DNA of 15,870 nt from the NCBI GenBank assembly GCA_023386395.1, contig JAEWJV010000086.1, forward strand, positions 1 to 15,870, in the 5' to 3' direction. The first letter of the stretch is position 1. Every line of letters begins with the position of its first letter. Position numbers and translations under genes: made by a program. Below, in pieces: positions 9,701-15,173 of this stretch. The notes below the pieces were generated by a model, which was not told the DNA's origin, made no database searches, and saw nothing but the letters and a program-made list of their open reading frames with translations. Origin of the DNA: Bacteroidota bacterium. Its GTDB lineage: Bacteria > Bacteroidota > Bacteroidia > Chitinophagales > Chitinophagaceae.

Positions 9701-9891
9701 ATAGTAAATTCCCCGCCGGCATTGGTAACGGTTCCTCCCGTTTGATTAGCAACACGTACAGAAACACCTTCCAGCGGCGCACTGTTTTCGTCCGTTACTT
9801 TTCCATTCACGGTTTGCGCAATGGAGACAACACATAGGCAAAATCCGCATAAAAAAAGCAGTAGTTTTTTTGAAATCTGGTTTCGAATCAT
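6769..9891 (-). CDS. susC: SusC/RagA-family TonB-linked outer-membrane transporter
   Basis: A 1040-residue TonB-dependent transporter that imports oligosaccharides across the outer membrane with SusD. Signal peptide residues 1-25 end in 'SIAQ'. Residues ~28-95 are a carboxypeptidase-regulatory-like domain ('VNGKVTDENSAPLEGVSV', 'LEFSYVGYTT'). A TonB box-like 'DVVVVGYGTQKK' lies near 105. The plug domain (~115-230) carries 'VNNAVQALQGLSPG', 'NIRGYSSLNG', 'PLLIVDGVEY', 'IESISVLKDASAAAIYGAKASNGVLLI', the SusC hallmark. The remainder is a 22-stranded barrel ending in an aromatic strand ('YAFGLNVTF'). Length is normal for the family. It is first in its operon, so expression probably starts in the 620-base gap upstream. 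No N-terminal STN domain is present, so signalling through an anti-sigma factor is not indicated. Confidence 0.97.
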   Translation of the reverse strand: MIRNQISKKLLLFLCGFCLCVVSIAQTVNGKVTDENSAPLEGVSVRVANQTGGTVTNAGGEFTIKAEKDVSLEFSYVGYTTLTKAVSGDYMNIQLTRSADNALSDVVVVGYGTQKKVNLSGAVSVIGKEELENRPVNNAVQALQGLSPGLVVSRTSGQPGSEGWNINIRGYSSLNGTNNPLLIVDGVEYANLTLINPNDIESISVLKDASAAAIYGAKASNGVLLITTKAGKSGKVAVNYTGMYQLKKTLSLPQTVPFHISAELQNIANINNGGAPSWTDEQISMFADPSVTLVPDDPRNTFYYGEMDYVGMTVNKTFGSSQHNVDVTGGNENTRYFIGLGYNDNNGMFKVGPDNNKRTNARINLTTRFNKILSLDARLSYIQNKIEAAAGTVQGDYGLLYNIYNLRPIYPVFVPESDNTKYVSISGNNTYATMKDGGYNNTMQNILDGVFTLKAEHLAKGLVLSTNYSPHLEQNNQNLFYKTVPLYNFDKTSASFVQNAWLNSSNSLRKYRTSQNWYTFNALADYTLAVQEHHFHVLGGFQYQHYNYDLVNAYQNNLTNNNLPTLNYTTNSNLPVTAVADNLQENAWQSFFGRFNYDYKGKYFFEATVRNDASSRLAPGHRSQTFPAFSAAWRISQENWFNNSGFFSELKLRGSWGKLGNAQLGELYQNNYLSIATLNTGVYPFNNTATTYIYQGALPSEGLGWETVTTSDVGLDFGLFKGKLSGSFDYYKRVNDNMLISVNLPAVLGVTPNTTNAAAMETKGWDFDISWKDRLGNVSYYVGFNLSDNQNKITKYLGNVVYAEGINTAIPGMPINSIYGYKSLGYFQNEEEVEKGAKQFGTTNQAPGDIKYLDANGDGVINGGTGTADDHGDMVYLGNTSPRYNYGINLGAEWKGFDLSVFLQGTGKRSFIIYPTQAIPYVQSWRYPLDNYVNNYWTEDNRDARFPRPIAGGGTNTHINSAFVQSGSYIRLKNLQIGYTLPSTVLSKIKAQRIRVFFSGQDILTHTKAWYKYFDPESPSYASYVYPYFAVYAFGLNVTF

Positions 9892-10126
9892 AGCCCTTTT
9901 ATAGTTTATGTTATTAAATTTTTAAATGCTCTTGAAAAAACGGAATGTATAATCGTTTATCCGGTTTATATCATCTTGCTTAATGTGAGTAAAGCATAGC
10001 AATCTTTTATATTGTTTATAAAGCACAATCCAGGTTTGGAAGAACATATTGCGCCTCCAACATTTTAATCATAAGCCTGTTATCAATCCGATAATATTCC
10101 TTCGCAAAGACTATCAGTTGACAATC

Positions 10127-10134
10127 CAAAAGTA
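10127..10134 (-). promoter_or_regulatory. Candidate -7 element for the susC operon
   Basis: The minus strand reads TACTTTTG, matching the Bacteroidota sigma-ABfr -7 consensus TAnnTTTG. It is the only such match I found between susC and the next gene on this strand. The nearest TTTG that could serve as a -33 box is at 10161-10164, 26 bases away, longer than the usual spacing, so support is weak. If real, susC mRNA has a leader of about 230 bases. Confidence 0.25.
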
Positions 10135-10425
10135 TTATGAGTAAAAAGCCAGGTCAGCGCCAAAATTTGCTAAATAGAGTAAAATATTTGCCTTATTATT
10201 TCTTCTCTAAAAAGATGCATCTGCAATCCCTCATTTGTAATTGCTTTTACGTTTCAGTTAAGCAATTGAAGAAAAACTTAAGATAGATGTCGGAAAAGAA
10301 AAAGCACTGATAGGCAAGTTGAGTAAAAACTAAGCTGCTGAAATTTCACAGGAATTGAGCAGATACAATTTTTCTGATCATCAGCAAGAGCTGTGTTCAA
10401 CAGGGCAAATTGATACTACACGCTG

Positions 10426-10433
10426 TATATTTG
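10426..10433 (+). promoter_or_regulatory. Candidate -7 element for the lyase-like fragment
   Basis: TATATTTG matches the Bacteroidota -7 consensus TAnnTTTG and lies about 80 bases ahead of the ATG at 10515. No well-spaced -33 TTTG is visible; the nearest TTG (10410-10412) is too close. Tentative. Confidence 0.2.
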
Positions 10434-10514
10434 TTCATAACCTCCACAGATATTGCAGCATTCATATAATGACCGTTACAACAGGTATTTGAAAATTTAA
10501 AATCAGCAATACTA

Positions 10515-11012
10515 ATGTTTAAAATATTCATCATCCTTCTAATTATTAGTTTAAATTACTATCCTGCTTCTGCACACACTATTTGGTCCATCGGTAAAAA
10601 AGATAACAGTGCAGCGGAGTTTGCATTATCTCCCAAAGGATATATGGATTTTTTGAAAAATGATTTTGGCTGGGATGACCGTTCTTACATTATTGGTTTG
10701 TCAAACGAAAAAAAAGATTGGCCTTACGTTTTGCCCGGCCCCGCAGATACATGGGGTGGAACGAGCGGAACAGCAGGTATCAGAACGCACGTATTGAATA
10801 TTTTATTTCGGTTAAACAAGCCCCCCTTGAATAGTGCGTTTAAATTAGTTATTGATGTTTTGGATGCCCAGGATAAAATACCTCCATACCTGAAAGTTAC
10901 CGTAAACGGTAAATCGTGGAAGTTTGCTGTGCCTGCCGGCAAAAATGGATTAATTTATATACATAACTATTTAATAAGTCTTAATACCCTTTTTTCTCTT
11001 TCTTTTTTATGA
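10515..11012 (+). CDS. Polysaccharide-lyase-like secreted protein, 3'-truncated remnant
   Basis: A 165-codon frame with a clear signal peptide (residues 1-20, cleavage near 'PASA'). The mature start 'HTIWSIGKKDNSAAEFALSPKGY', then 'FGWDDRSYIIGLSNEKKDWPYVLPGP', 'WGGTSGTAGIRTH' and 'LKVTVNGKSWKFAVPAG', resembles the N-terminal part of large Bacteroidota polysaccharide-lyase proteins with a rhamnogalacturonan-lyase domain-III-like module. Those proteins run several hundred residues further. Here the similarity stops around residue 144 (near base 10947), and the last ~20 residues ('LIYIHNYLISLNTLFSLSFL') look like out-of-family read-through. It is divergent from susC and probably once belonged to the same polysaccharide locus. 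The family assignment comes from remembered sequence patterns and needs a database search. It is unlikely to be a working enzyme. Confidence 0.65.
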   Translation: MFKIFIILLIISLNYYPASAHTIWSIGKKDNSAAEFALSPKGYMDFLKNDFGWDDRSYIIGLSNEKKDWPYVLPGPADTWGGTSGTAGIRTHVLNILFRLNKPPLNSAFKLVIDVLDAQDKIPPYLKVTVNGKSWKFAVPAGKNGLIYIHNYLISLNTLFSLSFL

Positions 11013-11016
11013 CAAT

Positions 11017-11050
11017 AACCTGTCATCAGGCAACCGCCTTTTGTCAGGTT
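11017..11050. repeat. Symmetric 34-bp dyad at the breakpoint
   Basis: Outer arms AACCTG/CAGGTT (6 bp), 5-base spacers on each side, inner arms AGGC/GCCT (4 bp) and a 4-base centre AACC give an exactly symmetric layout. It lies between the truncated lyase fragment and the traG remnant, which converge. It could be a terminator of either unit, although no good T-tract follows directly, or a recombination-site remnant. Only the symmetry is observed. Confidence 0.45.
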
Positions 11051-11058
11051 TGGGTTTA

Positions 11059-11142
11059 TTAGCCCATGCCCTGCTTTGAAGGGCTGCAATCATATCCCAC
11101 ACCAAGTATTGGCAGTATATCTTCAAGTCTCTTTTCCATCAT
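11059..11142 (-). pseudogene. traG: traG N-terminal remnant (conjugation ATPase)
   Basis: A 27-residue frame begins at an ATG overlapping the traF stop (AATGATGG). It reads 'MMEKRLEDILPILGVGYDC' and then 'SPSKQGMG' before TAA. Bacteroidota TraG conjugation ATPases begin with a very similar 'MEK-LEDLLPIY-V--DCILSKQGD' pattern and continue for ~800 residues, so similarity ends right after 'SKQG' and all ATPase motifs are gone. The preserved overlap with traF shows the original operon order. The gene is non-functional. The match rests on a short stretch, but its position directly after traF makes chance unlikely. Confidence 0.78.
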
Positions 11143-11465
11143 TTACTTTTTTTGGCTGGAGTAAATACCTTTCTTGAATAAATTTTTATCACATCCGGCA
11201 CCCGCTTTTTTGCCAGAGCCTTCATCATACCATGCTCACCATATGTACAGCTGAGTTTATATACATACATAAAAAGCGCTGTACCGGCTGACAACACAAC
11301 ACCTAAGCAAACAAATGTGTTGACACCACAGATATAGAGTATGGCGAACAATACTAACAACACGATCAGCCCTCCGCCGAGATACCAGATATACTGTGCT
11401 TTCAGCCCTTTAAACTCTATCGGCTTGTTAATGCCTTTGTTGATCGTATAAACACTCGTGTTCAT
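11139..11465 (-). CDS. traF: Conjugative transfer protein TraF (DUF4133)
   Basis: A 108-residue protein of full family length. The DUF4133 opening 'YTINKGINKPIEFKGLKAQYIWYLGGG' is followed by two membrane helices (~29-50 and ~53-70, 'LIVLLVLFAILYICGVNTFVCLGVVLSAGTALFMY' region) and a basic tail after 'YGEHGMMKALAKKRVP'. In CTnDOT-like elements TraF is a small inner-membrane part of the mating apparatus, encoded between traE and traG, exactly as here. The reading frame is intact although both neighbours are broken, so it is probably a leftover without function. The distance to traE (110 bases) is larger than usual in this operon. Confidence 0.92.
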   Translation of the reverse strand: MNTSVYTINKGINKPIEFKGLKAQYIWYLGGGLIVLLVLFAILYICGVNTFVCLGVVLSAGTALFMYVYKLSCTYGEHGMMKALAKKRVPDVIKIYSRKVFTPAKKSK

Positions 11466-11575
11466 GTTAATTTATTTGCTTAGTTGAAATGTCAATAGTA
11501 TTATAAACTTCATCGCCCAGCTTCCTTTTTAGGAGGAATTTGCCCGGGCTTTTCAGGAGAAAAGGATGAGCAGTA

Positions 11576-11855
11576 TTAAATTCCAAAGAAGGATTTGATC
11601 ACCGTTGCCACCATCACCAAAAACACACAACTGCCAAACCATGCAGCTGCTACCTTACCCGTATCCGGGTCACCATGATTCCATTTGGAATATAACCTTG
11701 ATGGCGTCCACCAGTCCTGGCACCGCACCTATAGCATACATCAGGTTGCAACCGGAATCAAAATAGCTGCGCACCTTAGCGTCAGCTTCCTCAAGCCCGG
11801 CGTTGCCATCCTGTCCACGGCAGTACACAGCCATCAATAAAAGACTAACACTCAT
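11576..11855 (-). pseudogene. traE: Conjugative transfer protein TraE (DUF4134), frameshifted
   Basis: The first frame (from 11855) reads 'GNAGLEEADAKVRSYFDSGCNLMYAIGAVPGLVDAIKV', the DUF4134 core, then runs into TGA at 11670. The next frame continues the family pattern exactly: 'WNHGDPDTGKVAAAWFGSC', then a hydrophobic helix and 'SFFGI' before TAA at 11576. Removing one base near 11690-11693 restores 'KVYSKWNHGDPDTG'. The N-terminal signal region also looks disturbed. A better-looking basic start ('MKGKRLNCFKSKGRVYMH', ATG at 11911) lies in another frame, which suggests a second indel near 11855. TraE is a small membrane protein of the mating channel. This copy should not make a normal product. 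Confidence 0.88.
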
Positions 11856-11968
11856 GGATGCATGTACACCCTTCCTTTGCTTTTAAAGCAGTTCAAACGC
11901 TTCCCTTTCATACCCACCTACTTTATTAATGATTGAATAATAATTTTAAAACTCCGTATCACAGTATC

Positions 11969-12091
11969 CTACATTCCGTAGTCGCCATAGCAGTATCCTT
12001 TTAATTGACAATAACGCGCCGGGAAATCCCGGTGAAAAAACCTGCAAGCGGCTGCCCCTTGCAATGAGAGGCCAACCGGGGCGAGCAGCAT
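11969..12091 (-). other. Short unassigned frame upstream of traE
   Basis: A 40-codon frame ('MLLAPVGLSLQGAAACRFFH...' to '...GYCYGDYGM') lies between the unrecognised frame at 12097-12291 and traE. I recognise no family. Cys/Tyr-rich composition and lack of a ribosome-binding site make coding uncertain. A small GC hairpin (CCGGG-AAAT-CCCGG, 12019-12032) lies inside it, which argues that this stretch may be non-coding. Confidence 0.2.
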
Positions 12092-12096
12092 ACAGG

Positions 12097-12291
12097 TTAC
12101 AGGGCCCCATCCATTCTATTCCATAACATGCGCAAACCTTCTTCACTCAGGTGGATGGAGCAATATTGCCGGCAGTCATCAACTATGCGGTTATTAATAC
12201 TTGTTCTGTAAGAAGATTCATTAACCCCGGCGGGCTCGGCAGCATGCAACAGCTTATGCAGTGCCAGCAAAATCGCTTCTTTTGTGTAACC
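12097..12291 (-). pseudogene. Unrecognised 64-codon protein-like frame, probable conjugative-element gene remnant
   Basis: The minus-strand frame after a TGA at 12292-12294 reads 'GYTKEAILLALHKLLHAAEP', 'AGVNESSYRTSINNRIVDDC', 'RQYCSIHLSEEGLRMLWNRM' and 'DGAL', ending at TAA 12097-12099. The composition is that of a soluble, helical protein and is far more natural than the plus-strand reading of the same bases. There is no ATG, so the start is lost or the gene is broken. It sits upstream of traE in the same direction, so it may be part of the same element. I do not recognise the family. Confidence 0.4.
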
Positions 12292-14532
12292 TCAGTAGCA
12301 GCCTGTCTTATTAGGTCTGTGATGAATGCATCATGTGTTGCTGCACCGGTCGTTAAAACATACACCTACAATGAAGCGAGGCCTAATTACATCTTGAGCA
12401 ACTTCTATTTCTTCACTACGCAAACCTATGTTTATTATGAATGGACCGGGGCGGTCGCGCCCTTAAACTGCTATATGCGAGTGCGCACTTTTATGTCAAA
12501 TCCAACTCTTGATTATAGGCCTTTTGATCAATCGCTGGTTGTATATCCTAAGGTAACGGAATATGTGGGTGATATATCAAATAACACAGGCAAGACTGAA
12601 TATACCTTTTCGGACGCGGGAGATATTATCACTACTTCTACATCTGTTCAACCCCGTGTGATCAGTTATTTTGTCAAGCGGGGATTATTGACAGAGAAGT
12701 TAGTCTATAAAAATAACGGGGCTCAAAACTCTCAATTAATTCATAAGGAACATTATGAATATTTTGCCTTTCCAGAAAAAACGATTTCGAATATTGCATT
12801 TGTAGTCTTTCAAAATGCCATTCCTCAAGGGCCGGGAGTAAACGCGCTTATACCAGCTCAAAGATATGGTTATTGGTATTTTAATAATTATGACATTCGT
12901 TCTCAGGATAATTATTTAATCAAGGAAGAAATCTCGGATGTTGATCCTTTGAATTCTGCTAATTTGGTCGTTACTACACTCAATTATAATCATGGTAATA
13001 TAGTACATCAGCAGGTTACTTCGACCACAAATTTTAATAGCAAAGGAAAGAAAATAACCACTTATTTTAAATATCCACTAGATTACACAGTTGGATCCAA
13101 TCCTACTGATAATACAGCAAAAGGCATAAAAATATTACAGGACAAGCGCATAGTCAACGTCCCGATAGAACAATATGTGCAACAATCAAATGCCGATGGG
13201 ACAGACACGCGAACTCTATCAGGGAGCTTTACTACATTTAAAACAGCGAAACCTTATGCCTACATTAACTATAAGATAGAAAATAATTCTTCGCTGGGTG
13301 ATTTCACGCCTGCAACGATAACTGCTTCTTCATCAACAAAAGACAGCCGTTACAAGCAAAAAATGATATTTGATACCTATGATTCTTATGGCAATATGCT
13401 GCAACAGCACAAAGCTAACGACGTTAATCATTCCTACATCTGGGATTACAACCATGACTACCCTATAGCAGAAGCCATTAATGCACCCCAAAACCAAATA
13501 GCCTACACCTCCTTTGAAGCAGATGGCACAGGTAATTGGACAGTTGGCTCAACAGCACGCAATACAACAACCCCGGTTACCGGCTTAAAATCCTATAATT
13601 TAACGAATGGCAATGTTGTTTCGCCGAGCCTGCCTGCAGGTTCCTATAAAGTTACAGTATGGGCAAAGTCAGCACCAACTGTCAGCGGAACAAATACCAA
13701 ACATATCACCGGCAGAAAATTCAACAATTTCACTTATCATGAGTTCTGGGTTACTCTTTCTGCAACAGCAGCGATTACGGTATCCGGTTCAGGCCTGATT
13801 GATGAGTTGCGGCTTTATCCTGCAAATGCACAAATGATGACTTATACCTATAAACCCCTTATAGGCATGACCAGCCAGTGCGACATCAACAATGACATCT
13901 CCTATTACGAGTACGACGGGTTGGGCAGGCTGGCGTTAATCCGCGATATGGACAATAACATTATGAAAAAGTACGGTTATAATTATGCCGGCCAGCAATT
14001 CAAACCTAACCAGTTTATCAGCAGCCTTCAGACCAAGACATTTGTAAAAAATGACTGCAGCGATACAGAAAACTTCAGCGGCAGCGAAGTGGAAGATACA
14101 GTCGAAGAGGGTATGTTCGAGTCAGACTCAAGCCAGGCTGAAGCAGATTCGCTGGCAAAGGCTTATCTCGATTCTACCGGGCAGGCTAATGCTAATGTGA
14201 ACGGCACTTGCCTGCCATTGCTACAGCTATTACTGGCTAACTATGACCGTATTGCCGGCTTTACAATAAAGCTCACCAGCGTAGTGGACACTGCACGCAC
14301 CTATACTATAGCTTTTCCGGAAGACAGCGACAGCGCTATGAGTTTACAGCGCATACCGCAGGGCAGGTATGATATTGAGGTGTCGAAGCCGGATAATACG
14401 GAAAGTTATGTTTTCACGGTCTCGGGACCTGAAGGCGATATACAGATAAATGCAAGGAATGCAAGCTGGGCCAATGTGCCTGTAACTGCCGCCACATTTA
14501 CTAAGATCGCCATAGGTATCCGGCAACAATAA
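12151..14532 (+). CDS. YD/RHS-like surface protein with DUF5977 domain, 5'-truncated
   Basis: The frame opens with GTG at 12151, but the first ~66 residues are Cys-rich nonsense overlapping a better minus-strand frame. Family-like sequence begins at 'VVKTYTYNEARP' (base 12349). After that it follows the C-terminal half of Bacteroidota YD-repeat proteins: 'KVTEYVGDISNNTGKTEYTFSD', 'SRYKQKMIFDTYDSYGNMLQ', 'SYIWDYNHDYPIAEAINA', a lectin-like insert (~453-561, 'TSFEADGTGNW' to 'IDELRLYPANAQ'), 'YYEYDGLGRLALIRDMDNNI', then DUF5977 (~628-690, 'FVKNDCSDTE' to 'GQANANVNGTC') and a beta-rich tail. Full-length relatives have several hundred more N-terminal residues and a signal peptide, both absent, so export and function are doubtful. 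Such proteins are large, secreted and often strain-variable. It heads a same-strand cluster with the next two genes. Confidence 0.82.
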   Translation: MDGAILPAVINYAVINTCSVRRFINPGGLGSMQQLMQCQQNRFFCVTSVAACLIRSVMNASCVAAPVVKTYTYNEARPNYILSNFYFFTTQTYVYYEWTGAVAPLNCYMRVRTFMSNPTLDYRPFDQSLVVYPKVTEYVGDISNNTGKTEYTFSDAGDIITTSTSVQPRVISYFVKRGLLTEKLVYKNNGAQNSQLIHKEHYEYFAFPEKTISNIAFVVFQNAIPQGPGVNALIPAQRYGYWYFNNYDIRSQDNYLIKEEISDVDPLNSANLVVTTLNYNHGNIVHQQVTSTTNFNSKGKKITTYFKYPLDYTVGSNPTDNTAKGIKILQDKRIVNVPIEQYVQQSNADGTDTRTLSGSFTTFKTAKPYAYINYKIENNSSLGDFTPATITASSSTKDSRYKQKMIFDTYDSYGNMLQQHKANDVNHSYIWDYNHDYPIAEAINAPQNQIAYTSFEADGTGNWTVGSTARNTTTPVTGLKSYNLTNGNVVSPSLPAGSYKVTVWAKSAPTVSGTNTKHITGRKFNNFTYHEFWVTLSATAAITVSGSGLIDELRLYPANAQMMTYTYKPLIGMTSQCDINNDISYYEYDGLGRLALIRDMDNNIMKKYGYNYAGQQFKPNQFISSLQTKTFVKNDCSDTENFSGSEVEDTVEEGMFESDSSQAEADSLAKAYLDSTGQANANVNGTCLPLLQLLLANYDRIAGFTIKLTSVVDTARTYTIAFPEDSDSAMSLQRIPQGRYDIEVSKPDNTESYVFTVSGPEGDIQINARNASWANVPVTAATFTKIAIGIRQQ

Positions 14533-14533
14533 A

Positions 14534-14562
14534 CAGGTATTGCTGTTGGACGAAGCAACCTG
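14534..14562. repeat. Imperfect hairpin after the DUF5977 gene
   Basis: CAGGT(AT)TGCT pairs with AGCAACCTG across a short loop, with a two-base bulge, just after the stop at 14532. It may be a weak terminator or processing stem in the 64-base gap before the next gene; no T-tract follows. Confidence 0.25.
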
Positions 14563-14596
14563 ATAACAGAATAACAAATGATAAAAACTAAATACA

Positions 14597-15157
14597 GTGC
14601 ATATAAGAAAAATACCGGTAGTGGCTGCCCTGGTTTTACTGTCAGCTTTTAAAATAGCAACAGGGGTGTTTGACTTTAACATCAATGCATCGGAAGGAGA
14701 TGAACAGGCCTTAAGCGATTATGCAGGTAAAAAGATGATGATCGTTGTGCTGCCCGTAACACAAACGGGAGCTGATACTGCCCTGTTGCAACTGCTGGAT
14801 ACTTTAAGCGTCCGCTATGCAGACAGCGTTACCATGATCGGCATACCTGCTTACGAATATGGCTTTGCCGATGATTCGCTCGGCTCACTGCTGCCCTGGT
14901 GGCAGTCGCTGATCGGTGAACAGTTTATCATCAGCGGTGGTATGAGTGTAACAAAAGGTTCAGCTTATCAAAGCCCCCTGTTCAGTTATCTCACCCATGC
15001 CGAAGAAAATAGATATTTTGATGAAGATGTGCAAGGTGCGGGAGAAAAGTTTTTCATCGATGTATCGGGTAATCTTACCGGTATCTCACTGCCGGATGCG
15101 GATTTTAATGAAACCATTTTTTTAGCCATGCTGAACCATGAAGAAGAAGGGCAATAA
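14597..15157 (+). CDS. Exported glutathione-peroxidase/thioredoxin-fold-like protein lacking catalytic residues
   Basis: A 186-residue protein read from GTG at 14597; no upstream in-frame ATG keeps the signal peptide (residues ~1-23, 'KIPVVAALVLLSAFKIATG'). The body follows the glutathione-peroxidase layout: 'VFDFNINASEGDEQALSDYAGKK' (strand, 'L-dYkGK'), 'MMIVVLPVTQTG', 'VTMIGIPAYEYG', 'SPLFSYL', 'GEKFFIDVSGNLTGI'. The protein contains no cysteine at all. The usual peroxidatic Cys region reads 'PVTQTG', the Gln motif ('CNQF') reads 'AYEY', and the Trp-Asn motif ('WNF-KF') reads 'GAGEKF'. A redox role is therefore unlikely. It is 64 bases after the DUF5977 gene and 16 bases before the DUF6443 gene, suggesting joint transcription and a job connected with those surface proteins. 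The fold assignment is by eye and moderately sure. Confidence 0.6.
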   Translation: MHIRKIPVVAALVLLSAFKIATGVFDFNINASEGDEQALSDYAGKKMMIVVLPVTQTGADTALLQLLDTLSVRYADSVTMIGIPAYEYGFADDSLGSLLPWWQSLIGEQFIISGGMSVTKGSAYQSPLFSYLTHAEENRYFDEDVQGAGEKFFIDVSGNLTGISLPDADFNETIFLAMLNHEEEGQ

Positions 15158-15173
15158 CCGTAAACCACTGCTC

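Larger units (their letters stand above)
9892..10514. other. Divergent intergenic region upstream of susC, AT-rich, with possible fossil coding
   Basis: This 623-base stretch separates susC from the divergently read lyase-like fragment. I see no intact gene, tRNA or IS end. It should hold the promoters of both directions. Plus-strand frame 10262-10425 reads as a protein-like string ('EEKLKIDVGKEKALIGKLSKN', one TAA at 10131-10133 + 200, i.e. 10331-10333, then 'AAEISQELSRYNF'). It has no start codon and one internal stop, so at best it is a fossil. Confidence 0.5.

Noticed and set aside
10000..10020. AT-rich partial palindrome upstream of susC as an operator
   Set aside because: Such AT palindromes are frequent in AT-rich intergenic DNA and there is no second copy nearby to support a regulator site.
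12019..12032. CCGGG-AAAT-CCCGG hairpin as a terminator
   Set aside because: The stem is only 5 bp and no T-tract follows on either strand at the right side, so it is not called as a terminator.
11946..12146. 66-codon minus-strand frame upstream of traE
   Set aside because: Gly/Pro/Arg-rich low-quality reading, with no recognisable motif; it overlaps two other candidate frames and a GC hairpin.
12183..12365. 60-codon minus-strand frame with ATG overlapping the start of the DUF5977 frame
   Set aside because: The neighbouring minus-strand frame (12097-12291) has a much more natural composition over the same bases; this one ends in a Cys/Trp-rich stretch typical of a shadow frame.
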